Positions 43,732 through 52,400 of a stretch of DNA of 52,593 nt are shown piece after piece (the stretch's first letter is position 1; every line of letters starts with the position of its first letter). Source of the DNA: Chloracidobacterium sp. CP2_5A (lineage in GTDB: Bacteria; Acidobacteriota; Blastocatellia; Chloracidobacteriales; Chloracidobacteriaceae); contig NKPT01000018.1 in the NCBI GenBank assembly GCA_002254845.1, positions 1-52,593 on the forward strand. The letters run 5' to 3'. Below the pieces are notes generated by a model that did no database searches, was not told where the DNA came from, and worked only from the letters and a program-made list of their open reading frames with translations. A program made the translations under genes and the position numbers.

Positions 43732-44256
43732 GTGGACGTGTTATGGAGCCCGTGGCGCTACCGTTACATTGCCGGCTTAGAGCGTCAGGACGATGGCGCG
43801 ACGACGGGCTGCCCCTTTTGCCGCATTCCAGCCGAGGCGCGCGACCCGGAGAATTTCGTTCTCTATCGGGGGCGGCACAACTTTGTCATTCTCAACATCC
43901 ACCCTTACATCAATGGCCATGTGATGATTGTGCCCTACGCCCACGTGGCGACGCTGGCGGCGCTGCCTGCCGAGGCCGGTTACGAGATGTTTGATCTGAC
44001 GCGCCGCCTGACGGAAATTTTGGCTCAGGAGTATCGCGCCATGGGCTGCAATGTTGGCATGAATCTGGGGCAGGCGGCCGGGGCCGGCATCGCCGACCAC
44101 CTGCATATGCACATCATGCCGCGCTGGTTTGGCGACGTGAACTTCATCACGACCATTGCTGAAACGCGCGTGCTGCCGGAAGACCTTCCGACGACTTACG
44201 CTCGTCTTTGCCCATACTTTGACCAGTTCCCGTTGGCTGGTCAGTCGCCGGCGTGA
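43732..44256 (+). CDS. HIT-family nucleotide hydrolase or phosphorylase
   Basis: The product is 174 aa from GTG 43732, with AAGGAGG at 43719-43725. The catalytic histidine triad is H123, H125 and H127 (DHLHMHIMPRW), and the fold markers NIHPYINGHVMIVPYAH and NVGMNLGQAAGAGIADH precede it. The start LWSPWRYRYI plus the CPFC pair match the AP4A-phosphorylase-like branch found in actinobacteria and acidobacteria. It probably splits dinucleoside polyphosphates or adenylyl conjugates. The next gene starts 52 bp later. Substrate is inferred from family. Confidence 0.9.
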   Translation: MDVLWSPWRYRYIAGLERQDDGATTGCPFCRIPAEARDPENFVLYRGRHNFVILNIHPYINGHVMIVPYAHVATLAALPAEAGYEMFDLTRRLTEILAQEYRAMGCNVGMNLGQAAGAGIADHLHMHIMPRWFGDVNFITTIAETRVLPEDLPTTYARLCPYFDQFPLAGQSPA

Positions 44257-44308
44257 GGGATCGCCGGCGCTCGGCGACGCTGTGAAAAGCCTTCTGAGTT
44301 TAGCCGCC

Positions 44309-47300
44309 ATGCGCGAGATTCTCGAACCTATCGCTCATCGACTCCAAAGCCCGCAGGACCTCGATCAAGTGTTGTCGGCCGTGGCGCAGCGAGCGGCTGA
44401 GGGCGTCACGGCCGTCTGCGCGCGGCTGTGGCTCATTCGACGCGGCGATCTGTGCCAGACCTGTCGGTGGGCTGAAGCTTGCCCGGATAAGCGCCGGTGC
44501 CTGCACCTCAAGGCCAACTTTGGCATTCCAGTGGAAGCGTCCTATCGGCGCGCGCCGCTGGCGGCGCTTTCATCCGAGCAGTTGGCGCGGGGCGGCGTTG
44601 TCGCTTGGTCGCCGCCGCCCTCCGCCGGGGCCATGCTGCTTGATCCCCAGCTCGCTGACGAGCAAGGCGTAGTGTCGTTTATCGCGCATCCGCTGCGAGT
44701 TGAGAATCGCGTGCTCGGACTCCTCGCGGTGTTTGGCGCGCGAATGTTCACCGCGGCCGACTTTGAAGACTGCGCGGCGCAGGCCGCTGCCGCCTCGGCC
44801 GCCATTCGAGTGGCGGAGTTGGCGAACCGCGTGCAGCGGGCCGATGCCGCCGCGCGCGACAAATCGCGCGAGGCGGAGCAGCAATCCCGACTGCTGACCG
44901 CCATCCTCACGCATTCAGCGGACCGCGCCATCGTCGTGGAGGATTTGGAAGGCAACATTCTGGCCTTCAACGAGGGCGCGCGCCGCGCCTACGGCTATGC
45001 GCCCGAGGAAGTGATTGGGCGGGCGATGGCGGATAAGCTGCATGCGCCCGATGATTGGCGCAGCGGAAAGGTCTCGACCATCTATCAGCAGGCGCTTGAG
45101 CAAGGGGCCTATGCCGGGGAAATGCGCCGGCAGCGCCAGGACGGGCAAGTGTTCGCCGAATATGCGACGTTGAATCCCCTGCGCGATGAGGAAGGCGATC
45201 CGGCTGGCTTTATCGCAATTGCTCCTGTCGCGCCGGAGTCGTCGCTCGCCGGCCCGGCCGAGACTATCCTTGCCGCGCTGGAGGAGTTAGCCGGGGTTCG
45301 GCGGCTGGAAGATTTCGCGCCGGAGACGCTGACGCAGATGTGTCGGATGAGCGGCGCGGTCGGGGCGGCGCTGCTGACGCTGGATGGCGACGCGCTATCC
45401 GTTCGCGCCATCCAGGGCGAGGCCGCTTTCGCGGCGGGACTGTCCGACCAAAAGTTTTGGCTTGGCGACGCGCCGGAACTGTTTCGGGCGCTGGAGCATG
45501 GTCAGGTCGAGCCGTTGAGCGGGAGCGCGGCCAAGTGGCTGACCGACGCCGCAGCCGGCGGGCTGATCGTGCCTATGCTCCGCCAGCCAGTGCAGTCAGT
45601 GGCGATTCTAGCCGCGCCGCGGCGGACGGATGGGGCGGCGCTGCTTCGGCTGGCCCGAATCGCGGCGGCGTTGCTCAAGTGGCAGCTTCTTTACCAGCAT
45701 CTTGAAGGGCGCGAGCAGGCGCTGGCAAGCGAGGAAGCTGCGCGTCAGTCCCAGCGCGAGCAACTTGCCCGCGAGCATGAGGCGGCCGTGGCGAAAGCGG
45801 TCGAGCTTGAGCGACAGCTAGCGTCCGCCGGCGATGCCGCCCGGCAGTCCGCTGAGGCGCGACAGGCGGCTGAGGCGCAGGCGGCTGGGCTTGCATCCAA
45901 GCTGGAAGCGCTTGAGGCGGAGCGCGCGCGCCTAGCGGAAGTGAGCCGGCAGTCGGAGGCGGACGCCGAGCAGGCCCGCCGGGCGATGGCCGAAGCGGCG
46001 GCGCGCTGCGAGTCGCTCAGTCAAGGGCAGGCGGCGGCCCTCCGGGAGCGCGACCTCTTCAAGGCGCGGGTCGAGCTGCTTGAGGCGGACTTGCGCCAAA
46101 CTCGCCAGCGGGCCGACCGCTCCGCCCATCAGTACGCCGAAGCGCTCGCCCGCTTGCACGAGCTTGAAGGAAGGGTGACCTCAGCCGAGCAAGCGCGCGC
46201 CGCGGCGGAACAAGATTTGGCCGAAGCCCAGCGGCGTTATGAAGCTTCTCACCGGCATCTGCTGGAGCGGTCCCTTCAGCTTGAAACCCTGCTCGCCAAA
46301 TCGCAAGAGACGCAAGTCGCGCAAGAAGCGGAAATCGAGCGTCTCGCGGCGCAGCTGACCGCTCTGGCCGAGGAGACGGCGAAAGCCCATCAGTCGCGGC
46401 TTGACGCGCAGCGCCTGGCTGAGGCGGTGCGCCAAGATCTGGAGGCCGCCCAGGCGTTGCTGACGGAAGCGATTGCCCGCAGCCAGACGGCTGAGCGGAA
46501 GGCGGCGGAAATTGAGGAGCGCGCCGCGAAGCTATTGTCCGAAGTGATTGCTTCACAAGAGGACCAAGCGCGGCTCATCAAGGATTATGAGCGACTGGAA
46601 GCCGAGCTGGCGGTCGCCGGAGAGGCCGCCGCCCGCCAGTCCCAGACCGTGGCGCTGCTTGAAGCGCACATTGACAAGCTGGAGCAATCCGTTGCGGCAA
46701 GCGAAGTCTCCCGCGCAGCGCTGGCGCAGCGCCTGGAAGCTCTGCTGGAAGAGCGAGCCGCTTGGCGCGAAACCATCGATCGCCTAGAGGCGCGACTGGC
46801 TGACAGCCGCGTGACGGCGGCGACCGGGTCAGTCGCTTCGCCAGGGGAGACCGAGGCGACGATCGCCAAGCTTCAAGCGGCGCTGGCGCAACGCGAGAAG
46901 GAAGCCGCCTCGCTGCGTCAGCGGGTGTCCATCTTGCAAGGCGCCTATCGAGACACGGTCGCGGCCCTCCAGTCGCGGCTCGATGACCTCGCGAAGCTCA
47001 ACGCCATCACCGGCGCGCATCGCAAGCTGGAGGATGTGTTGCTTAGCGCGCCGGCGGCTGAAACATCGCCGGCGGTCATCGTGGCTTGCGATGATGACGG
47101 CTTTCGCGCAACGCTCGCCGAGTGGTGCCAGCAGTCCGGCTACCAAGTCAGCCAGGCGGGCGATGGCGACGCGACGCTCGCCGCGCTGCTGCTTGATCCG
47201 CCGCGCGGCATCGTGCTGGCTGGAACGCCGGCGCACATTGGCGAGACCTACCGGCGGGTGCGCCGCAACCCAGATTGGCGCGCCCTGCCGGTGGTGGTCG

Positions 47301-47416
47301 TGACGCCGGAATCATTCGCCGGCGTATCGGCGTCTCCCGCGACCGTGATCCTGGCGCAGCGCGCCGCCGCGCCAGCCGCCCTGCGGCAGGCATTGCTCGC
47401 TTGGTCGGCGAGCTGA
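44309..47416 (+). CDS. GAF-PAS-GAF coiled-coil protein with degenerate receiver domain
   Basis: The product is 1035 aa from ATG 44309; GTG 44282 is an alternative start and neither has a strong ribosome site. A first GAF-like domain (about 1-175) carries a cysteine cluster C49-x2-C52-x5-C58-x5-C64. A PAS domain follows (about 195-305, FNEGARRAYGYAPEEVIG), then a second GAF-like region (about 310-455). About 440 residues of Ala/Glu/Arg/Gln-rich coiled coil lead to a C-terminal receiver-like domain (about 920-1035). In that domain the acidic pocket is partly kept (ACDDDGF), but the phospho-acceptor Asp position reads GIVLAGTP, so it cannot be phosphorylated in the normal way. There is no kinase, cyclase or DNA-binding output. 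Probably a sensory scaffold. It converges on a pseudogene. Confidence 0.8.
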   Translation: MREILEPIAHRLQSPQDLDQVLSAVAQRAAEGVTAVCARLWLIRRGDLCQTCRWAEACPDKRRCLHLKANFGIPVEASYRRAPLAALSSEQLARGGVVAWSPPPSAGAMLLDPQLADEQGVVSFIAHPLRVENRVLGLLAVFGARMFTAADFEDCAAQAAAASAAIRVAELANRVQRADAAARDKSREAEQQSRLLTAILTHSADRAIVVEDLEGNILAFNEGARRAYGYAPEEVIGRAMADKLHAPDDWRSGKVSTIYQQALEQGAYAGEMRRQRQDGQVFAEYATLNPLRDEEGDPAGFIAIAPVAPESSLAGPAETILAALEELAGVRRLEDFAPETLTQMCRMSGAVGAALLTLDGDALSVRAIQGEAAFAAGLSDQKFWLGDAPELFRALEHGQVEPLSGSAAKWLTDAAAGGLIVPMLRQPVQSVAILAAPRRTDGAALLRLARIAAALLKWQLLYQHLEGREQALASEEAARQSQREQLAREHEAAVAKAVELERQLASAGDAARQSAEARQAAEAQAAGLASKLEALEAERARLAEVSRQSEADAEQARRAMAEAAARCESLSQGQAAALRERDLFKARVELLEADLRQTRQRADRSAHQYAEALARLHELEGRVTSAEQARAAAEQDLAEAQRRYEASHRHLLERSLQLETLLAKSQETQVAQEAEIERLAAQLTALAEETAKAHQSRLDAQRLAEAVRQDLEAAQALLTEAIARSQTAERKAAEIEERAAKLLSEVIASQEDQARLIKDYERLEAELAVAGEAAARQSQTVALLEAHIDKLEQSVAASEVSRAALAQRLEALLEERAAWRETIDRLEARLADSRVTAATGSVASPGETEATIAKLQAALAQREKEAASLRQRVSILQGAYRDTVAALQSRLDDLAKLNAITGAHRKLEDVLLSAPAAETSPAVIVACDDDGFRATLAEWCQQSGYQVSQAGDGDATLAALLLDPPRGIVLAGTPAHIGETYRRVRRNPDWRALPVVVVTPESFAGVSASPATVILAQRAAAPAALRQALLAWSAS

Positions 47417-47440
47417 AGGCGCGCCTTCAGGGGCAAACGC

Positions 47441-48654
47441 TCAGTGACTGGCCGTCCCGATGGCGCGCGCCAGGCGGAAAGCCAGCGCCGGACGGATGCC
47501 GTTGGCGAAGCCGCGTTCAGCGCCAAAGCCCATCTGAAAAGCCCATCTGAAATGAATGCCGTCGCCATTCAACCTGGGCCTGCGGCAGCAGCGTCCAGTC
47601 GACCCGGCGCTTTGAGCCAATGGCCAGGTTGGTTTCAAGTCCGAGCGCCAGGCGCTCTGAAAACTCCCGAAAAAGGGTCGGATTGAACACGCCCTTGACC
47701 GCGCTCCCCCGCTCGTCGCGCACCTACGGCGCGCCTTGCATGATCAACGCCGACCAGCGTTGGCCCACTCGACGCCCTGCCAGATGCAGCGCGTCGAGCT
47801 GAAGCCTCCTGCGCCCGCGCGCGCGTTCAATCAACGCCTGCCAGCCATGAGTGGAGCGATTTTGGCGAAATGCGCCGAGGGTTCCCTGGAACCCAAGCTT
47901 GAACGCTTCCAAGCGCCCGCCCTCAAACGGGAGTTCAATTTCCACGGTGTGTCCGGGAGCAACGGCGAATTCGACTTCCGGCGCCCAAGTCGCGCCTTGC
48001 CCGCCAATAGACGGGCGGACAAGCGCATTCGCCTCAAGCTCGCCACGCTCCGCCCCAAGCGGGCGCATAAAATCAAACAGCATTGGCTCTAGGGTCAGAG
48101 GCGGGCGGCGCGTCTTCGGCTGATCGCCCGCTAGGACCGTCTCCGGCAAGCCGGCAGGCGGATCCTTCTTGTCGTCGTGGTCGCTGCGCGACGGGCAAAG
48201 GCCGCCCGGCAACGCCTGTCTTTCCAGTCGCGGGCCGCTGGATTCAACGTTCAGCTCAGGGCTGCCGACAATCGGCGGGCGCTGGCTGTCGCTGATGGAT
48301 GAAAGCAAACATAGCGCGAGCAGGTCGGCGATATTGTCCGCATTGACATCCTGAACGGCAAAGCCAACGCCCTTGGTCTTGATGGCGGTCCGGCTTGGCC
48401 GACCGCTCAGGTAAATTTCGATCAGGTAGCGCCCGCCGGCGATCGCTCGCCCCGTCACATAGTCGAGCAAATGGTCGCCGTCGAGGCGCGCCGCGACACG
48501 CCCCTGCGGTCCAGCCGCGACGGGCGCTTTCAGCGGCGGATGGGAAGCGGCGGTTGCGGCTGCCGACTCGAAAGCCGGCAGCCACAGCCCGACCCAGTTG
48601 GCCAGGATCAAGGCGCAGAGCTAAAACCGGCGACCATCGGCGGATCAAGACCAT
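47441..48654 (-). pseudogene. Degraded secreted/outer-membrane-barrel-like protein gene (three lesions)
   Basis: The minus-strand ATG at 48654 has GAGGG seven bases upstream and opens MVLIRRWSPVLAL, which stops making sense near 48615. One base over, the frame continues CALILANWVGLWLPAFES, completing a signal peptide, so one extra base (or two missing) breaks it. That frame runs to an in-frame TAG at 47726-47724, after which the same frame goes on with RDERGSAVKGVFNPTLFREF. At 47552-47525 a 13-bp tandem duplication shifts the frame once more; removing one copy joins HSFQMGF to GAERGFANGIRPALAF and runs to TGA at 47443-47441. The rebuilt protein is about 400 aa with alternating beta-strand-like segments. 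Family unknown; a transporter or porin-like barrel is my guess. The longest remaining frame is 47724-48611. Confidence 0.8.
47525..47552. repeat. 13-bp tandem duplication causing a frameshift
   Basis: AAAGCCCATCTGA occurs at 47525-47537 and again at 47538-47550, followed by two matching bases. Thirteen is not a multiple of three. With one copy removed, the upstream frame of the minus-strand pseudogene joins the downstream one. Confidence 0.9.
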
Positions 48655-48813
48655 TGCTTACCCTCAGCTGCTTACACCTCAGCGCGCGGGATCGCGGAGC
48701 ATACGTCCTAAGCTTTGATTTTGTGACTTTCAGGACAAGCCGGACGCGGCGGTCTCTTGCAGCGACGGCCGAGCGAAAGCCAGGCACGGGCGACCGCGGC
48801 TTCTCAAAATCGC

Positions 48814-48841
48814 TTGCCGATTCGCTCGGTTGCGCTATGCT
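48814..48841 (+). promoter_or_regulatory. Candidate promoter for secD-secF
   Basis: TTGCCG (48814-48819) and TATGCT (48836-48841) are 16 bp apart, each 4 of 6 to consensus. Transcription would start near 48848, leaving a leader of about 37 bases before secD. Confidence 0.35.
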
Positions 48842-48884
48842 TGAAACTTTTCCAAATACCGCAGTGCATTGGAAGCTTTCAAAC

Positions 48885-50573
48885 ATGCGCGAAAACGTTC
48901 TCCAACGGGCTATTGTGATTTTGGCTGTGACGCTGGGATGCTTGTACATCATCCTGATCGGCTGGCGCTCTCCGCGTCTCGATGACTTCAAGTCGCTTGA
49001 TCAGATCAAGAAAAATCTTGCCGCGAACATCAAGCTCGGTCTCGACCTCAAAGGCGGGTCGCACCTCGTTATGCAGGTCATGGCGGACGAGGCGATTCAG
49101 AAGATGACCGACGACAACGCCGAAAAAGCCAAGGCGATTCTGGAAGGCATCGGGATTTCAGTCAAGGAGTCGAAAAGGCTCTCCGCGACGCAGCTCGCCG
49201 TCACGATCGCCGACGCCGGGCGCGTCGGCGAGGCCCGCGACAAGGTTCTAGAAGATTTTGGAAAATCGGAGTGGACGGCGAGCGTCAGCGGCGACACGCT
49301 GACCTTTACGCTGACGGAGCGCGTAGCGCAGGAGTATCGACGCCGCGCCGTCGAGCAGGCCATGCTCATCATTGAAAACCGCATCAACGCCTTTGGCGTC
49401 GCTGAGCCGACGCTCCAGCGCTATGGCGCAGAGCAAAGCCACCAAATCTTGCTGCAACTGCCAGGGGTGGACGATCCGGAGCGCGTCAAGAAGACGCTCG
49501 TGCTGGAGTCGAACCTGGAGCTGCGCCCGGTGGATGGCGCGTACCGAACGTACGCGACGCTTGATGAAGCCCGTCTAGCCATCGGCAGTCGGACGGATGT
49601 CGAGCCGCTGCCGCTTGATGAGCGCGACGATGACGAGACGCTGGACGAGGACGGCAACCCCGTCGCCAAGCGCCGGGCGCAGCCCAAGCCCGACGCGCCG
49701 ACGCAGTTTCTCCTCGTTTCCAAAACGCCCATTGTGGTTGGAAAGGACCTGCGCGACGCCTTCGCCGCGGCGGGGAGCGCGGATGGCGAGGGCGATTACC
49801 GGATTATCTTCAAGCTCAAGGATGAAGGCGCGAAGAAGTTCAGCGACTGGACCGGGCAAAACATCGGCAAGGGGCTGGCGATTGTTCTAAACGGGCGGGT
49901 CAAGTCCGCGCCAACCATCCGCGGGCAGATTCGAGAAACCGGCGAAATTACGGGCAACTTCACCAAGGCTTCCGCCGAGGATTTGGCGCTGGTGCTGCGC
50001 TCCGGCGCGCTGCCGGCGCGCATTGTCTACCTTGAGGAGCGAACGGTCGGCCCCTCGCTAGGGGCGGACTCGATTCGGCAGGGCGTGGCCGCCTCGCTAG
50101 CCGGACTCCTGTTCATCCTTCTCTTCATGGTGGCGTACTACCGGCTGTCAGGCATCAACGCCATCATTTCCCTCATTCTCAACTTGGTCATGCTCCTGGC
50201 CGTCATGGTGATGTTTGGCGCGGTGCTGACGCTGCCGGGCATTGCCGGCGTCATTTTGACCATCGGCATGGCAGTGGACTCCAACGTGCTTATTTTCGAG
50301 CGTATCCGCGAAGAGCTAAAGGCGGGCAAGCCGGTGCTCAACGCTGTCGAGCTGGGCTTTGAAAAGGCGTTTGTGACCATCCTGGATACCCACGTGACAA
50401 CGGTGGTGTCATCGCTCATCCTGTTTGTCTTCGGCACGGGACCCATTCGCGGCTTCGCCGTCACGCTCCTCGCCGGGCTGCTGGCGAACATCTTTACCGC
50501 CACGTTCGTGTCAAAAACCATGTTTGGCTACACGCTGTCGCGCTCGGAGCGTCCCTCGGCGTTGAGTATCTAG
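48885..50573 (+). CDS. secD: Protein translocase subunit SecD
   Basis: The product is 562 aa from ATG 48885, with GGAAG nine bases upstream; a longer frame upstream is not protein-like. One N-terminal transmembrane helix precedes NIKLGLDLKGGSHLVMQV (SecD signature). The large periplasmic part includes ENRINAFGVAEPTLQRYG and LPGVDDPERVKKTL, plus an acidic linker (residues about 245-265, DERDDDETLDEDGN). Five C-terminal helices start near GVAASLAGLLFILLFMVAYY and hold GMAVDSNVLIFERIREEL. With SecF it uses the proton gradient to finish protein export. secF follows after 73 bp, which contain a palindrome. Confidence 0.95.
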   Translation: MRENVLQRAIVILAVTLGCLYIILIGWRSPRLDDFKSLDQIKKNLAANIKLGLDLKGGSHLVMQVMADEAIQKMTDDNAEKAKAILEGIGISVKESKRLSATQLAVTIADAGRVGEARDKVLEDFGKSEWTASVSGDTLTFTLTERVAQEYRRRAVEQAMLIIENRINAFGVAEPTLQRYGAEQSHQILLQLPGVDDPERVKKTLVLESNLELRPVDGAYRTYATLDEARLAIGSRTDVEPLPLDERDDDETLDEDGNPVAKRRAQPKPDAPTQFLLVSKTPIVVGKDLRDAFAAAGSADGEGDYRIIFKLKDEGAKKFSDWTGQNIGKGLAIVLNGRVKSAPTIRGQIRETGEITGNFTKASAEDLALVLRSGALPARIVYLEERTVGPSLGADSIRQGVAASLAGLLFILLFMVAYYRLSGINAIISLILNLVMLLAVMVMFGAVLTLPGIAGVILTIGMAVDSNVLIFERIREELKAGKPVLNAVELGFEKAFVTILDTHVTTVVSSLILFVFGTGPIRGFAVTLLAGLLANIFTATFVSKTMFGYTLSRSERPSALSI

Positions 50574-50587
50574 TCTGAGTCGAGCCT

Positions 50588-50611
50588 CCCGCCCGCCGCG
50601 CGGCGGGCGGG
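50588..50611. other. GC palindrome between secD and secF
   Basis: CCCGCCCGCCGC (50588-50599) is directly followed by its exact complement GCGGCGGGCGGG (50600-50611), 24 bp without spacer. No T-run follows. In the secD-secF transcript it would fold as a tight stem, which could set the SecD:SecF ratio or protect the secD end. Confidence 0.6.
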
Positions 50612-50646
50612 CTAACCCTATCCGCGGTCTTTCGTGAAGCGTCACC

Positions 50647-51918
50647 ATGATTGAACTCTTTCGGAACCCTAACTACGACTTCCTCGGCAAGGCGAAGTAC
50701 TTAATCGCCTTTTCCGCGATAGTGCTGGCAGCCGGCTGTATCTCGATGATCGCGCGCGGCTTCAACCTAGGCGTGGACTTTGCCGGAGGCACCAAGCTGA
50801 CGGTCCGCTTTGTCTCGCCGCCGGATGAGCGTCAGATTCGCGAGGCGCTACGCAAGGGCGGTTATGCGCCGGACAAAATCGTCATTCAGCGAACCGGCAA
50901 GCAGCTCAGTCAGTCCGACCGCAACGAGGTCTTTATCAATACGCCGCAAACCGAAGCGGATGTGGACGGCGACAAGCGCAAAATCACGCTGGCGCTCCAG
51001 GAGCATTACGGCGCGCCGATGCCGGCCAATAAGCTCGACATCAATCTTGTCGGGGCGTCCACGCTCGCGGAGCGTCTCGCCGAGCAGGACGCCCTGGGTC
51101 TGAAGAAGACGCTGCCGCCGGGCGAGGCCGAAAAGGAGTACCGTCGGTTTGCCGACCATGTCATGCAGGTTCGCGACGCGGCGGGCGGGACGCTGTCCGA
51201 CCTGAAAGCGATTCCTCTGACCGGCTTTGATCCCAAGCTTGGGGAGGCGCTTGAGCAGGCGGCGGCGGCGGGCGCGTTCAACGTCGTCAGCGCCGAGATC
51301 GTCGGCCCGCAAGTGGGCAAGGACCTGCGCAACCGCGCCATTGTCGTCACCATTGTGGCCTGTATCGGGATGCTGTTCTTCATCGCGTTTCGGTTCGAGT
51401 GGATTTACGGCGTGGCGGCGGTGGTTGCCGTTATTCATGACGTGCTGATCACCCTTGGGCTTTTCTCGCTGTTTCAGTGGGAAATCTCGCTGACGTTCAT
51501 CGCCGCCATGCTGACGCTGGTTGGCTATTCGATGAACGACACGATCGTGATCTTTGATCGCATCCGCGAACAGCTTGCTGAGCGGCGGCGGGATGATCTG
51601 GCAGCCATCGCCAACGACGCCATCAATCAGACGCTGTCGCGCACGATTATCACGTCGGGGCTGACCTTGCTTTCCGTTGTCGCCCTCGTGCTGTTTGGCG
51701 GGGAGGTTTTGAAGAGCTTCTCGCTGGCCTTACTGGTGGGCATTCTCTTTGGCACTTATTCATCCGTCGCCATCGCCAGTCCGGTTATGCTGTGGTGGAA
51801 GCGATACCTCGAGCGGCGGCAGCCGGTGACCGCAGCTGCCGCGGAAGCGCCGGCCGCGCCGCGCGCCGGCGGCGAGAAGCGCGCCGGGCAGCGGGCCAAG
51901 TCAGCGCCGACTCGCTAG
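50647..51918 (+). CDS. secF: Protein translocase subunit SecF
   Basis: The product is 423 aa, about 100 longer than E. coli SecF. The first helix (YLIAFSAIVLAAGCISMIA) is followed by FNLGVDFAGGTKLTVRF, the SecF signature. An enlarged periplasmic domain of about 190 residues accounts for the extra length. Five C-terminal helices begin RNRAIVVTIVACIGMLFFIAFRF, with VGYSMNDTIVIFDRIREQL and the final LLVGILFGTYSSVAIASPVMLWW. A basic Ala/Arg-rich cytoplasmic tail ends the protein. It forms the SecDF complex with the gene upstream. A strong hairpin follows its stop. Confidence 0.95.
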   Translation: MIELFRNPNYDFLGKAKYLIAFSAIVLAAGCISMIARGFNLGVDFAGGTKLTVRFVSPPDERQIREALRKGGYAPDKIVIQRTGKQLSQSDRNEVFINTPQTEADVDGDKRKITLALQEHYGAPMPANKLDINLVGASTLAERLAEQDALGLKKTLPPGEAEKEYRRFADHVMQVRDAAGGTLSDLKAIPLTGFDPKLGEALEQAAAAGAFNVVSAEIVGPQVGKDLRNRAIVVTIVACIGMLFFIAFRFEWIYGVAAVVAVIHDVLITLGLFSLFQWEISLTFIAAMLTLVGYSMNDTIVIFDRIREQLAERRRDDLAAIANDAINQTLSRTIITSGLTLLSVVALVLFGGEVLKSFSLALLVGILFGTYSSVAIASPVMLWWKRYLERRQPVTAAAAEAPAAPRAGGEKRAGQRAKSAPTR

Positions 51919-51937
51919 GCAAGCGCGGCTTCCTAAT

Positions 51938-51973
51938 CGGGAAAGTTCCGGCGCCCGCGCCGGAACTTTCCCG
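51938..51973 (+). terminator. Strong hairpin after secF
   Basis: CGGGAAAGTTCCGGCG (51938-51953) pairs perfectly with its complement ending at 51973, giving about 16 bp around a tiny loop. It begins 20 bp past the secF stop. The tail is TCCCCC and not a T-run, so it may need Rho or act as an mRNA end stabiliser. Confidence 0.65.
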
Positions 51974-52121
51974 TCCCCCGCGTGTCAAAGGCAAGCAGGT
52001 AGGAGGCTGGGACGACAAAGCTGGCTCAATCGCGTTGTCGCCGTTGAGCGGCTCTTTATCGTCTCGGATGGTCTCGGCTGGAAAGCGGGCAACGGCGGCT
52101 CCAGTCCGGCAGCGAAAAGTC

Positions 52122-52151
52122 TTGACATGACGCCCGGCCCGGAAGTAACGT
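52122..52151 (+). promoter_or_regulatory. Candidate promoter of the tonB-like gene
   Basis: A perfect TTGACA (52122-52127) is followed 18 bp later by TAACGT (52146-52151), a weak -10. It would give a long leader of about 240 bases that includes the inverted repeat at 52217-52243. Confidence 0.3.
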
Positions 52152-52216
52152 CTGGCGCACTCATTACACGCCAGAGCGATGTGACGATACTGTTAGCAGG
52201 CTCGCTATTAGCTTAG

Positions 52217-52243
52217 GCATTTCAGGATTCAACGGTGAAATGC
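52217..52243 (+). promoter_or_regulatory. Inverted repeat in the tonB-like leader
   Basis: GCATTTCA (52217-52224) and TGAAATGC (52236-52243) are perfect complements 11 bases apart. It could be an operator for a metal or energy regulator, or an RNA stem in the leader. The sequence does not match a Fur box closely. Confidence 0.35.
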
Positions 52244-52400
52244 TGGAGCTGAGGCAATGTGACGGGGTTGTTTCACACGCCCGATATTTAGATCGCGCAA
52301 CCCTATCATGCTTTACGGCCGACTCTGTCATTTGGGGGGGCGCCGCCCGTCCGCAGGATGGCTGCACTGGCCCGTTGCCTGTGAGAGATGAGGTAAGCAT

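Larger units (their letters stand above)
51919..52400. other. 482-bp gap between secF and the tonB-like gene
   Basis: It contains a long hairpin just past secF (51938-51973), a candidate promoter (52122-52151) and an 8-bp inverted repeat (52217-52243). Open frames here are short and not protein-like. I see no further gene. Confidence 0.65.

Noticed and set aside
47724-48611. Treating the 295-codon minus-strand frame as an intact gene
   Set aside because: It lacks a proper start (TTG inside a split signal peptide), and coding-like sequence continues past its stop in the same frame.
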